DNA from: Bacteroidota bacterium
Lineage (GTDB): Bacteria > Bacteroidota > Bacteroidia > Chitinophagales > Saprospiraceae
Direction of reading: 5' to 3'
Assembly (NCBI GenBank): GCA_018222965.1
Contig: JAAEZH010000010.1
Span: 62,001-126,000 of the forward strand
DNA length: 64,000 nucleotides
The notes under the pieces were generated by a model. That model saw only the letters and a program-made list of their open reading frames with translations, was not told the origin of the DNA and ran no database searches. Position 1 is the stretch's first letter; every line of letters starts with the position of its first letter. Position numbers and translations under genes: made by a program. This document shows, in pieces, positions 1 through 8,873 of this stretch.

Positions 1-1801
1 GAATGGTGTCGGTATTTGTGCGCAGGCTAAAAGTGTCCTGGACATTATTGATCTTGTTATGCACCCAATTTGCGAGCGCGACCTCTGCCCCGGAGCCTTC
101 CAGTTGCAGTCCGATGTTAAAACTCTCCCCAAACTGGTTGGGTCTGCGGTTGAAATTGATGTCAAAATCTCTTATTAGCAATCCGGTAAACAACTGCTTG
201 TCAAAACTTCGTTGGAGGAAAGGGTTTTTATTTAGAATCAGTGTATCAAAATAGTTGGTGGTACGCGGACTGAAATAATCGATTTTCGCATGGTTTACCC
301 GGTAGCGGGTTCCATTAGGGAAACGAGCATCATAACCAAAACTGGTGTTAAGGCTGTTAATCACGTAAAGATTAAAACGCTGCAGGAAGTTGTAACCAAC
401 ACCAATTCGGGAGGAAGCCCTTTCGTTTAGATTGTCATAAAATTTATCACTAATGATGCCGATCTTATTCAAACCCCGGTACACTCTAAAAGGGTCCATA
501 AGTTTTGGGAGGTAGAGATTTCCGTTGGTGGTAAAGTCAACGGTATTTATCAGAGAGTCAAAGTTGGATAAATTTAGGTCGACCCCGCCTTCTACATCCG
601 CTACAAACAGTTCAGCGCCTTTCAACAAGTTCCGGTGTCTCAGAGAGATACCACCTGATACTCCAAATAAACGTCCGATAAACGGACTGTTGGAAGTGTT
701 GATTTCGGCATCAGCCCCAAACTCAAAGCGGTCGTTGGGTTGCAGGTATATATTAAAGTTAAGCTTGTTGGGGTTGTCCGGATCTCTGGATTCCTGGAGA
801 GTGACCAATCTGAAGATTCCCAGATTGTTGAGCTGTCGATAAGTTCGATCGTAGTCTGTTTGCCTAAACAGTGAATCCCGATGGAGAGATAAATTATCTA
901 AAATGGTTTTAGGTTTTACAGCATAAGTGCTGTCCTGACTCCAAAAATACAAGCCTGCTTCCAAGGTATCTACAACAGTAGGCATGGGAAGATTTGGATT
1001 GAAGCCGGGATAAACATGGATGTCTCCAATCGTGAAAGTTTGATGGAGACTATCAGCTTCTGGTAAAAGTACTTCTAATTCGATATCTACTGTGGTGCCA
1101 GTACTGTCGCCGCTCAACTCGGAGATAAATGCCGGTTGGAAAAATGCATATCCGTTTTCCCGCAAATATGCTGTTATGCGGTTTACTTCATCGGCATACA
1201 ATGTTTGATCAACAGGTTGACCGGGAGCGAGCAGGCTTTCTATTTTCAGCTTCTGCAAATGCGCATGTACTTTGGGATCAGCGCTTCGATAAGTAACAGA
1301 ATCTATTAGGTAGCGCGTTTTAGGCCCAACTTCATAGGTGACAATGATCTTCTGATTGCGTTTTCCCCGATAATCGATGAAATACTCGACATCTGCTTCG
1401 AAATAGCCTTTGTTTTGCAGGTAATATTCAATAGCCTGGGCTGTGCGTTCGGTTTTGTCCCGATCAAATATTGCGGGTTCTTCTCCAAACTGACGCATTT
1501 GCCATTGCTTCAATCGTTTGTTGAAGTTGGAGGTGCCGGCTGTATCTAACAACTTGTAATAAAAGTGTTCTTTAGGGACAAAAAGGAGTGTGGTACCATT
1601 GGGTTCCTGCTTGTATAGTCGGGTGAGTTCTTCCCGTAACTGGCGCTTTTTTCGGATCTTTTTGTTGCCGACAAATTCAATCTCATTTCGGATGAGAAAG
1701 GAATCATCTCCCTCCAAATGCCGGGTAGTGTTGCATCCCAGGAAGGATAATCCCAGAATGAAAAAAAAGTAGTATCTAGCGAAACGGAACACAAATTTCA
1801 T
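1..1801 (-). CDS. tamL: TamL: BamA/TamA-like outer-membrane lipoprotein, 3' end outside window
   Basis: Read directly on the minus strand from ATG at 1801; the frame stays open to the window edge, so about 600 N-terminal residues are visible and the C-terminus is missing. Residues 1-23 form a lipoprotein signal (hydrophobic run, then LSFLGC with the lipidated Cys at 23). POTRA-like mixed alpha/beta sequence follows, including IEFVGNKKIRKKRQLREEL and a TAQAIEYYLQNKGYFEA stretch typical of TamA/BamA POTRAs. From about residue 370 it alternates aromatic beta-strands typical of an Omp85 barrel. In Bacteroidota the lipidated TamA homologue is TamL, thought to act with TamB in outer-membrane biogenesis (family knowledge). 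It is divergent from the methyltransferase at 1828, with only 26 bp between the start codons. BamA itself is less likely because of the lipobox and the few POTRAs. Confidence 0.85.
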   Translation of the reverse strand, partial: MKFVFRFARYYFFFILGLSFLGCNTTRHLEGDDSFLIRNEIEFVGNKKIRKKRQLREELTRLYKQEPNGTTLLFVPKEHFYYKLLDTAGTSNFNKRLKQWQMRQFGEEPAIFDRDKTERTAQAIEYYLQNKGYFEADVEYFIDYRGKRNQKIIVTYEVGPKTRYLIDSVTYRSADPKVHAHLQKLKIESLLAPGQPVDQTLYADEVNRITAYLRENGYAFFQPAFISELSGDSTGTTVDIELEVLLPEADSLHQTFTIGDIHVYPGFNPNLPMPTVVDTLEAGLYFWSQDSTYAVKPKTILDNLSLHRDSLFRQTDYDRTYRQLNNLGIFRLVTLQESRDPDNPNKLNFNIYLQPNDRFEFGADAEINTSNSPFIGRLFGVSGGISLRHRNLLKGAELFVADVEGGVDLNLSNFDSLINTVDFTTNGNLYLPKLMDPFRVYRGLNKIGIISDKFYDNLNERASSRIGVGYNFLQRFNLYVINSLNTSFGYDARFPNGTRYRVNHAKIDYFSPRTTNYFDTLILNKNPFLQRSFDKQLFTGLLIRDFDINFNRRPNQFGESFNIGLQLEGSGAEVALANWVHNKINNVQDTFSLRTNTDTI

Positions 1802-1827
1802 ATCAGCCAAAAACTATACTAAAGGGC

Positions 1828-2583
1828 ATGCCATTATCGAGGGCGCAAATAAAATATCTACAATCTTTAAAACTCAAAAAGTACAGGCTAAGGTATAACA
1901 AATTCGTAGTTGAGGGCGACAAAATGGTCCGCGAAGCTATTCGGGATATTCCTCAAAACATCAAAGCCATCTACGCTTTACCAGATTGGAATGCCGGAGC
2001 AACACTTCCTGCTGACTTGCAGACAATCTTACAGGAGGTTTCAGGTTCTGAATTGGAACGAATCAGTCAACAAAAGGTTCCAAATCAGGCTGTCGCCGAA
2101 TTGAAGCTCGAATTCAAAGCACCAGATCCCGAGAAAGTTAAGACCGGCCTCTCCTTATACCTGGAGCGTGTACAAGATCCGGGCAACTTAGGAACCATTT
2201 TGCGTATTGCAGACTGGTTTGGTATTGCTGCGATCTTTCTATCACCTGATACGGTTGAGCCTTTCAATCCGAAAGTAATCCAATCCTCCATGGGATCGGT
2301 TTGGCGTGTTCCGGTCGAGACTGCAACCTACGATGCTATTCAAACGAAATTCCCGCAAATTCATTGGGTGGGCAGCAGTTTATCGGGAAGCCCCCTGAAA
2401 AACTGGCAGAAAAAAGCGGGCAGTATGCTGGTCATTGGCAATGAAGGAAAAGGGATGAGTCCGGAGCTTTCTGCCAGGTGCGAGGAGCTTATTTTCATTT
2501 CAGGAGACCCCAACTCCAAAGCTGAATCTCTAAATGCTGCCGTTTCTACGGCTATTCTGGTGTCGGCGTTTAGTAATTTTTAA
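1828..2583 (+). CDS. TrmH/SpoU-family RNA 2'-O-methyltransferase
   Basis: 251-residue SPOUT methyltransferase that would transfer a methyl group from SAM to a ribose 2'-OH in rRNA or tRNA. The N-terminal 1-100 resembles the RNA-binding domain of the RlmB/TrmH group (KYLQSLKLKKYR, FVVEGDKMVREA). The knotted catalytic domain carries motif 1 QDPGNLGTILRI at 116-127, motif 2 IGNEGKGMS at 203-211 and motif 3 SLNAAVS at 234-240, so all SAM-binding elements are intact. It lies alone on the plus strand, divergent from tamL, a pairing common in Bacteroidota. The exact target nucleotide cannot be told from sequence. Confidence 0.92.
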   Translation: MPLSRAQIKYLQSLKLKKYRLRYNKFVVEGDKMVREAIRDIPQNIKAIYALPDWNAGATLPADLQTILQEVSGSELERISQQKVPNQAVAELKLEFKAPDPEKVKTGLSLYLERVQDPGNLGTILRIADWFGIAAIFLSPDTVEPFNPKVIQSSMGSVWRVPVETATYDAIQTKFPQIHWVGSSLSGSPLKNWQKKAGSMLVIGNEGKGMSPELSARCEELIFISGDPNSKAESLNAAVSTAILVSAFSNF

Positions 2584-2866
2584 TTCTTAGTTTTTAATTT
2601 TTAATTCCTGGCCTACACCATTTTACATTTCACCGATAGACCTGAAAATCTCACACAGAGAATGGGAGAAGGGGTGTGTTTGAGTTTTTAATTCTTAATG
2701 TCTAATTTTTAATTCGAGTTCTAGACCATTTCACCGATACACCAATTTCGCTTTCCTCCGGAATAATCGAAGATCGTTTATCGTGGATCGTGGATCGGGA
2801 ATCGGGAATATCGTAATTGAGACCAAACCCCATTTCGCAAAACGATACACGCTCAACGTTTTCCGT
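2584..2866. other. Intergenic region with low-complexity direct repeats
   Basis: No gene seen. Two related AT-rich blocks built on TTTTTAATTCTTA and TTTTTAATTC occur around 2582-2606 and 2686-2714. Each is followed by a CACCATTTTACATTTCACCGATA-like or similar stretch. A short GTGGATC/GGGAATC tandem tract lies at 2780-2808. Confidence 0.5.
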
Positions 2867-3298
2867 TTAAAAAGCATCCAACCTAATCTGATTGTTAAAC
2901 TTATCGAATAGCCAGAAATCATTCGCCGTAAGGCGCGAAATATCAAACACGGTCAGGGAATCGAAAATGAAATTGTCCGGCACTCGATCCAGAATCCATT
3001 CGAAGGAATCCTTGTTGCTTCCCAGATACCAACGGGCATCAATGGTATCCGGAATTCCAAAATTTGAGTAGGCTATTCGGGCAACGCTGTCTTTTTCAAA
3101 ATGAAAAGTATAAGTTTGATATTGAGCGGTAACGTCAAAATTATCCGGGGAGATGACCTGCAACACATACCAGTCCCCAATGACCCGCTTTTTCTTGGAC
3201 TGAATACTCAGATAAGGACCATCCACGTATTTTTTACAGGAGGTAAATCCCGGGAAAAAGGCAAGGATTAGTATGTAGAAAATCAGTTTCTTAATCAT
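2867..3298 (-). CDS. Small lipoprotein of unknown function
   Basis: 143 residues if started at the ATG at 3298, which gives a clean lipoprotein signal: KKLIFYILILAFFPGFTSC with the Cys at about residue 21. A longer frame exists upstream but would overlap maf for over 100 bp. The ATG overlaps the maf stop codon by 4 nt (ATGA), so the gene is co-translated as the last member of the operon. The mature part is short and beta-rich with several Trp/Tyr residues (GDWYVLQVI, ARWYLGSNKDSFEW), as in small lipocalin-like Bacteroidota lipoproteins. I do not recognise a named family. Confidence 0.75.
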   Translation of the reverse strand: MIKKLIFYILILAFFPGFTSCKKYVDGPYLSIQSKKKRVIGDWYVLQVISPDNFDVTAQYQTYTFHFEKDSVARIAYSNFGIPDTIDARWYLGSNKDSFEWILDRVPDNFIFDSLTVFDISRLTANDFWLFDKFNNQIRLDAF

Positions 3299-3882
3299 GA
3301 TTCGGTTTGTACGAATGCGGTGAGATGTTTGTATACCAGATCCATGGGCAATCCCATAATATTGGTATAGGTTCCTTCGATCTTGCGGATGCGACAAAGG
3401 CCTATCCATTCCTGAATAGCATAACCTCCGGCTTTATCATAAGGCTTATAGGTATCAACGTAAAATTTGATTTCTTCGTCCGTCAGGTCTTCCATAAAAA
3501 CATCTGAGATGCCGGAAAAGGAGTGGAGTCTTTTACCATCCGACAGGCACACGCCTGTAATTACGCGATGCGTATTACCGGATAATTCCCGGAGCATCTG
3601 AATGGCATGGTTCCGGTCGGTGGGCTTGGCATATACTTTTTCATTCAGAAAAACGAGGCTGTCTGCAGCCAGTAAGATTTCACTATCTTTTCTAAAAGGG
3701 ATGGCCGCTTTGGCTTTCTCCCGGGCCAGATATTCTGCCGCTTCATCATTGGGCATGCCTTCCGGAATGGTTTCATCCAGGTCGACTGCCTGGATCCGAA
3801 TGCGAAATCCGGCGCGTTCCAATAATTCTTTTCTGCGTGGAGATTGGGAAGCCAGGTAAATGGGCGTTTCCAGTATTTTCAT
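3295..3882 (-). CDS. maf: Maf-like nucleotide pyrophosphatase
   Basis: 195 residues from ATG 3882. Maf proteins hydrolyse non-canonical or canonical nucleoside triphosphates (dTTP/UTP/m7GTP classes) to the monophosphate. Family signatures are intact: the N-terminal ASQSPRRKELL loop, the catalytic-Asp region AADSLVFLN, KPTDRNHA and YAIQEWIG. The start is set by the ATGA overlap with the upstream ubiA-like gene (stop 3879-3881); an in-frame extension upstream would run into that gene. It sits in a KdsC-like / UbiA / Maf string that recurs in Bacteroidota. Confidence 0.93.
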   Translation of the reverse strand: MKILETPIYLASQSPRRKELLERAGFRIRIQAVDLDETIPEGMPNDEAAEYLAREKAKAAIPFRKDSEILLAADSLVFLNEKVYAKPTDRNHAIQMLRELSGNTHRVITGVCLSDGKRLHSFSGISDVFMEDLTDEEIKFYVDTYKPYDKAGGYAIQEWIGLCRIRKIEGTYTNIMGLPMDLVYKHLTAFVQTES

Positions 3883-4802
3883 AAAACTCGATACAATAAT
3901 GGGTACAGTAAAAGGCCAAAAACAATAAGCCATTTGGCCAGTTTACTAATGGGTTTAAAATGGTTTGTCTCTCGGGCACGAAGTACCAGAAACAGACAGG
4001 CAAGTGTGGTTATCCAAACAGGTGCAAATAACAACAAGTTCCCGTTTTGACTCCCGCCGCCAATTACAAGGAAGGTAAATCCCAGGATAAACAGCCCGAC
4101 AGCGAGGATTAATCTTTTACTGAGCGTCGGACCAAATTTTACCGCCAGGGTGTTGCATCCTACCTGCATATCTCCCGGTATATCTTCTACATCCTTAATG
4201 AGTTCTCGAAAGAGCGTGGTACTTGCTGCGAATGCCATATAGTGGATCAGGTGCAAGCGCAGATGTTGATAAAGTTGTGGTTCGCTTGTCTGGAGGATAG
4301 CCATGCTTTGCCTTTCGGCAAACCAGATTATTCCAATTACAAAAGCACATAAGAGACTCACTAAAACATTCCCCGAAAGGGGCATACACTTTAAACGTTT
4401 GGAATACTCCCACAAAAGGTAAACGGCCAGCGGGTATAGAAATAACCAGGGCAGATTGCTGGTTTTTATAGCCAGATAAAGAGCAATGGCCCCGCCGACG
4501 ATGGTGATGAACCAGTAATATTGTCGGGCCGAAGATTCGGAGATCTGCCTGCCAACAATCGCTTTTTTAAACTTGTTTTTCAGGTCGGCATCCTGATCGA
4601 AAATATCGTTGATGATGTTTCCTCCGGCAGTAATGCATAAGGTGCATACCATCAGCAAAGCAGCATGGATGGGATCCAGGGCCAAATCAATTTCCAGATG
4701 GCCTTGAAGCGGGAATAGCCAAAACGTGTACACCAGCGCCTGGGTAAGTACGACGATCAACAAATTGGGAATCCGAAGTATTTTCAAGTAGGGCATATGC
4801 AT
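3879..4802 (-). CDS. UbiA-family prenyltransferase (GGGP geranylgeranyltransferase-like)
   Basis: 307-residue polytopic membrane enzyme with the two Asp-rich prenyl-diphosphate motifs: NIINDIFDQDAD near residue 63 and RELIKDVEDIPGD near residue 205. About eight hydrophobic segments are visible. In Bacteroidota this gene, next to a KdsC-like phosphatase and Maf, is usually annotated as a (geranylgeranyl)glycerol-phosphate geranylgeranyltransferase; the true substrate is unproven. The first ATG (4802) overlaps the upstream stop by 1 nt (TAATG); a second ATG two codons later is equally possible. The stop overlaps maf by 4 nt, implying translational coupling. Confidence 0.88.
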   Translation of the reverse strand: MHMPYLKILRIPNLLIVVLTQALVYTFWLFPLQGHLEIDLALDPIHAALLMVCTLCITAGGNIINDIFDQDADLKNKFKKAIVGRQISESSARQYYWFITIVGGAIALYLAIKTSNLPWLFLYPLAVYLLWEYSKRLKCMPLSGNVLVSLLCAFVIGIIWFAERQSMAILQTSEPQLYQHLRLHLIHYMAFAASTTLFRELIKDVEDIPGDMQVGCNTLAVKFGPTLSKRLILAVGLFILGFTFLVIGGGSQNGNLLLFAPVWITTLACLFLVLRARETNHFKPISKLAKWLIVFGLLLYPLLYRVL

Positions 4803-5305
4803 TATCCTTCATGCCACAAGCCCTGCAGCTTGAGCACTTTTTCGATTACATCTCTTACACAACCGGCACCTCCATTGAATGGGGAGATATAGCGACTGAT
4901 GTTTTTGATTTCCGGGACAGCGTCTGCCGGACAAGTTGGCAAGCCAACCCGTCGCATGGGTTTGTAATCGGGAATATCATCTCCCATGAATAAAATTTCA
5001 TCCTCGTTGAGCTGTAAACCATCGACATAACTTTCGTAAACATCAAGTTTGTCATGAACCCCGGTAAATACATCTCTGATTCCGAGGGCTTTCAGTCGGC
5101 TGGCAACACCGGCCGATTTTCCACCGGTTATTATGCAAATTTTGTACCCCTCGTTTAGGGCTTGCTTGACTGCAAAACCGTCTCGGGTACTCATAGATCG
5201 AAGCAGGTGCCCTTCCTCCGTGATGAGCATTTGGCTATTGGTCCAAACCCCGTCGATATCAAAGATGAATGTTTTGATGTGATTAAACGGTTCCAGTAAG
5301 TTCAT
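4802..5305 (-). CDS. KdsC-like HAD phosphatase
   Basis: 167 residues, the usual size of the minimal C0-type HAD phosphatases that remove phosphate from KDO-8-phosphate in LPS synthesis. HAD motif I is FDIDG (nucleophile Asp16, general acid Asp18), motif II ITGG at 59-62, and motif IV FMGDDIPD at 106-113. The GGAGCVRDVIE tail matches KdsC. It is 7 bp downstream of the AAA+ gene and overlaps ubiA by 1 nt. Substrate assignment to KDO-8-P is by family only; other small sugar phosphates are possible. Confidence 0.88.
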   Translation of the reverse strand: MNLLEPFNHIKTFIFDIDGVWTNSQMLITEEGHLLRSMSTRDGFAVKQALNEGYKICIITGGKSAGVASRLKALGIRDVFTGVHDKLDVYESYVDGLQLNEDEILFMGDDIPDYKPMRRVGLPTCPADAVPEIKNISRYISPFNGGAGCVRDVIEKVLKLQGLWHEG

Positions 5306-5312
5306 AGGAAGT

Positions 5313-8300
5313 TTACGGTTTTAAATTTCTGATTTCATCTGTCCAGCCGGCAAAGACAAGAAGGTTCCATTCTTGCGGACTGGCATGGAATTCATTGGCA
5401 AAGCCCGAACGAATATCGATAAGCGTATTTCCCCGATCGTAAATGCGAATGATCTTTTCGGTGTTGTCCGGCCCTTGTTTGGCTCCGGGACGGTCAATTT
5501 TCACGCGGACCGGTATCGGGCTGCCAACCGGGCCATAGAAAAAGTGCAAACCAAGTTCTCCCCGTAGCTGATCATACAGGCCAAAGTCTTCAGCTTTGAT
5601 GATTCGAGAGCCATGATGCGCGTCGTGGGGTATTTCACGATCCTTAAACCAGGCAGCATATTGATCAAACAAATACTTTAAGGGGGCTTCATCTGCATGT
5701 TGGATGCAGGGTTCCACAATCAGGCTTAGTTGATCGGCTTGTTCATTTAGGAAATGATAACCACTGAGTTCCAGCTGTCTTACTTCAATATACTGCGACA
5801 TAAATTCGCTTTGCTGACTATTGAAGTGTTGCTGCCCCAAACGGTAATGTTCTCTAAATTCGCTCAATTGGTCGGCCCGGAAGAAGTCCTTACCCGCATC
5901 AGTCGGTAAAGCTCCGGACCGGAATCGATATGCTTGAATTGGCGAGTCCCTAAAGTTGGGATCCCGATGACCGAGTAGAAGTGTTTGGATCCGCTCTTTT
6001 TGTTCAGCAATGCTGTTTTGAAAGTGATAATATTCCCAGTTTTCGGTAGCCTGGCTGATATCCAGCATGGAGGTTCCGGGAAGCTCATCCATGTCTCGCA
6101 CTTTCTGCTCAAGCGATTCAAGTCGTTGAAGGAGTTGTCTGTAAAACCGTCCGCCTTTTAGTTCATGAGGCATTTCAGGCTGCCAACTTTTGGGGTTTGG
6201 TTTTACAAACTCCAGACTGGTAATTTTGGGCTTAAGTTTATTCTCTAACAGGTCAATGGTCAACAGGATAGGGTGCTCACTTGGTATCCGAATCAGCTGC
6301 TCAGCAGACAAGCGGGTGAGATCTCGTTCTATTTGACGCTTGAGCGCACGTCCGCCCATTTTGGGATCATAACCTCTTCGGGCGACCCATTCTAAGGCTT
6401 TCGCCGAAATGTTTAACAAGGTAGTACGTCGCACAAATCCATCCCGACTAAGCAGTTCGCGGATCTGAAGGCGGGCAATTCCCAGAATTTCTTTCTCCGT
6501 AAGGGGACTAAAAACAACAGTCTCATCAATACGATTGATAAACTCCGGACGAAAATGTTTGGACAGCGCTTTTTGATAGGCATCCCGTTCATCCCAACTT
6601 TCAGTTCTAAAACCAAGCCGGCTCTCCGCTTCTCTGGAACCCAGATTGGAGGTCAGGATAATAAAGGTGTTTGTAAAGTCGACTTTCCGTCCGCGGCTGT
6701 CTGTGAGGCGGCCATCGTCGAGCACCTGCAAAAGCAGATCGACTACAGCAGGATGGGCCTTTTCAACTTCATCAAACAACAGAACGCAAAAGGGCTGTAA
6801 TCGCACCCGTGAGGTAAGATGTCCTTCGGGTTGTGCAAAACTTCCGATGAGTCTTTGTGCCGCTCCTCCATCGAGGTATTCATTCATGTCAAAGCGCACC
6901 AGCGCTTTCTCCGAGCCGGTTAAGGTGCGACAAAGGACCTTGGCTGCCTGGGTTTTTCCAACTCCGGTTGGGCCGACAAAGAGAAAGGAGCTGTAAGGTT
7001 TGCCCGGATTGTTTAAACGTGCTTTCACAAGGTGGATGGCACCACCTAAAGCATCTACGGCTTCTTTTTGCCCAACCAGTTGTGAACCTATTATTTCCTC
7101 AATTTCATCCTGCTGAAGTCGGCTGTTTTCGTTGAAGATCTGGTCTTTCCAACCACTCAGGTTGCTAAAAGCTTCTCGTACCTGTGGTATATCGATATAT
7201 CCAAAGGGTTCGCGACTTACCAGCTGTTCCAATTGCCGGATAACACTACCGGGCAAGGCTCTTTCGTGGAAGAAATTTCGGTGTAGTTTAAAAAGCTCCT
7301 GAATGGCAGGAATGGTGATGTGGCAATTGTATTTCTTTTCGAGCCACCTCCGTTTTTTTAGTGATATACGCACCGCCAGTTCCTGCTCTGCCGGTTCTAC
7401 CCGAATAAGTTGAAATTGCCTGGCCAGCGCCGGATCTTGTTCCTGCAACAACTTCCACTGACCGGTACTCGCAATCAGGGTTACAGGGATTTGTCTTTTT
7501 TCCAGATAGGGCTTTAAAAGACTTGCCAGATTGAGCGATGATTGGGCCGATCTTCCGATGCGGAGCAGTGCAAGTGGATTATCCACCACCAGCAGATCGG
7601 GCTCGGGGCCTGCTTTGCGGATGTAGTTTAAGATGGATTCAAACCGCTGTTCCCACCATCCCACAACACTCATGCCTGCAATAACCTGGTTGGGATCCAT
7701 GAGCCAGCATTTGCGTTCATGTCCGCCATTACCGGGTCTCGTTTTCAGGTATCGATATAAACCTTCTTCCAAAATGGAATGTCTGCCTGATCCTTCCGGC
7801 CCAACAAGGGCAACGGGGGCTGCGTGTTTGCCAAACATGAGATCCTGGTAGCGCTCCACCAATTCTTCCCTATAATAGGCCCTCGAAAGATTTTGAGGAT
7901 AGCGGAAGTTGAGATTCTCAGCGACCTTGTAAATCTCCAAAGTCCCTTCAAAACTCGTTTGTCCGCCAAACAACATGGCCAGGGAGTTTTGCTTACTGCG
8001 GTCAAATTTGAAATCCTGGTTTTTGACATTGAGCTCCAACTCCAGCGAGGTGATGAACTCTCGTTTTGGAATTACATAATTTTCGAAATTGAATTCGGCG
8101 GGATCTTTTCGATGAATATCCCTTAGCAAATACTCCACTTGCTGCTGAAATTGTGCCCTAAGATTTAAATCGCTTTCCGGATCTGTCAGGAAAAAATGAT
8201 TGTCAAATCCGGGGATGTAGCCAAAGTGGAGATTTTTTAACTGGAAAGTAAAAAGGCTGAAACTGCCTTGCCAGGTTCGCTTGTTGAGCGTTATGTCCAG

Positions 8301-8552
8301 ATTGAATTTATGGGATTCAATATCCGGATCAAATGCATACCAAAGTAAGTCATCTACCTGCTGCCGATCAATCTGCCACTGATCCAATTGAGATCTAATC
8401 TCTCGCCGGAGGGTTTCAAGTGCCTGATCAAATCGGGCATGGGAGGCCATAGGGTACATTTGAAACAAGGGGCGCAAATAATACATGGCTTGTCCTTCTT
8501 CCAATTGTTGCTGCTGAACCAGGCAGGGTATGTGTAATTGAATGGCTGTCAT
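5313..8552 (-). CDS. ClpB-like AAA+ protein with degenerate first ATPase module and PCRF-like C-terminus
   Basis: 1079 residues. Residues 1-215 are an unrecognised N-domain, not the Clp-N double repeat. Residues 216-450 look like an AAA module that has lost function: the Walker A reads GPEGSGRH (251-258; the GKT/GKS Lys is Arg and the next residue His) and the Walker B region reads LLVVDNP (320-326) without Asp-Glu. Residues 485-775 are a complete ClpB-type D2: GPTGVGKT 527-534, LLFDEVEKAH 591-600, TSNLGS sensor 1, FRPEFINRID arginine finger, GGRALKR sensor 2. After about 780 comes a 300-residue extension: a helical segment, then 940-1018, which resembles the PCRF domain of peptide-chain release factors (DEAPLKYLFDQYAAWF, then GLYDQLRGELGLHFFYG). 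It is the first gene of the kdsC-ubiA-maf operon. No ClpP-binding loop is evident. An unfoldase or remodeller role is inferred. Confidence 0.85.
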   Translation of the reverse strand: MTAIQLHIPCLVQQQQLEEGQAMYYLRPLFQMYPMASHARFDQALETLRREIRSQLDQWQIDRQQVDDLLWYAFDPDIESHKFNLDITLNKRTWQGSFSLFTFQLKNLHFGYIPGFDNHFFLTDPESDLNLRAQFQQQVEYLLRDIHRKDPAEFNFENYVIPKREFITSLELELNVKNQDFKFDRSKQNSLAMLFGGQTSFEGTLEIYKVAENLNFRYPQNLSRAYYREELVERYQDLMFGKHAAPVALVGPEGSGRHSILEEGLYRYLKTRPGNGGHERKCWLMDPNQVIAGMSVVGWWEQRFESILNYIRKAGPEPDLLVVDNPLALLRIGRSAQSSLNLASLLKPYLEKRQIPVTLIASTGQWKLLQEQDPALARQFQLIRVEPAEQELAVRISLKKRRWLEKKYNCHITIPAIQELFKLHRNFFHERALPGSVIRQLEQLVSREPFGYIDIPQVREAFSNLSGWKDQIFNENSRLQQDEIEEIIGSQLVGQKEAVDALGGAIHLVKARLNNPGKPYSSFLFVGPTGVGKTQAAKVLCRTLTGSEKALVRFDMNEYLDGGAAQRLIGSFAQPEGHLTSRVRLQPFCVLLFDEVEKAHPAVVDLLLQVLDDGRLTDSRGRKVDFTNTFIILTSNLGSREAESRLGFRTESWDERDAYQKALSKHFRPEFINRIDETVVFSPLTEKEILGIARLQIRELLSRDGFVRRTTLLNISAKALEWVARRGYDPKMGGRALKRQIERDLTRLSAEQLIRIPSEHPILLTIDLLENKLKPKITSLEFVKPNPKSWQPEMPHELKGGRFYRQLLQRLESLEQKVRDMDELPGTSMLDISQATENWEYYHFQNSIAEQKERIQTLLLGHRDPNFRDSPIQAYRFRSGALPTDAGKDFFRADQLSEFREHYRLGQQHFNSQQSEFMSQYIEVRQLELSGYHFLNEQADQLSLIVEPCIQHADEAPLKYLFDQYAAWFKDREIPHDAHHGSRIIKAEDFGLYDQLRGELGLHFFYGPVGSPIPVRVKIDRPGAKQGPDNTEKIIRIYDRGNTLIDIRSGFANEFHASPQEWNLLVFAGWTDEIRNLKP

Positions 8553-8873
8553 GAACGGGGTTTTACCGGCTGTCCAAAGGTAATATACTCAATGGAAACC
8601 CGTTTGGGAATTCATTTCGATTTCCTAACTAATTTTTGGGGCGGATTAATCCCTAATGCAGGAATGACGTTTAGCAGTCAATTTGACCATTTCGGATCAA
8701 TCATTTGAAAAAAGGCTAAACACGAAGGGACCTTCTTTGTTACACCCAATGAAAGCAAGACGGAAACCATTTTCTCGTGCTTTTTTCAATTGGTTCTATG
8801 CAATTTTCTCTCTAACACATTGCACGGATTGCCAATTTGATTATTTAATCTATTCTAACCAAAAAATTGTATC
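8553..8873. other. Divergent intergenic region (AAA+ gene / DUF4397 gene)
   Basis: 321 bp between two divergent starts, so it should hold both promoters. I see no clean TAnnTTTG box pair. Short open frames here have no coding character and are rejected. Confidence 0.4.

Noticed and set aside
5313-8552. ClpV of a type VI secretion system
   Set aside because: No T6SS genes around it, no Clp-N domain, degenerate D1 and an unrelated C-terminal extension; neighbours are KdsC-like, UbiA and Maf.
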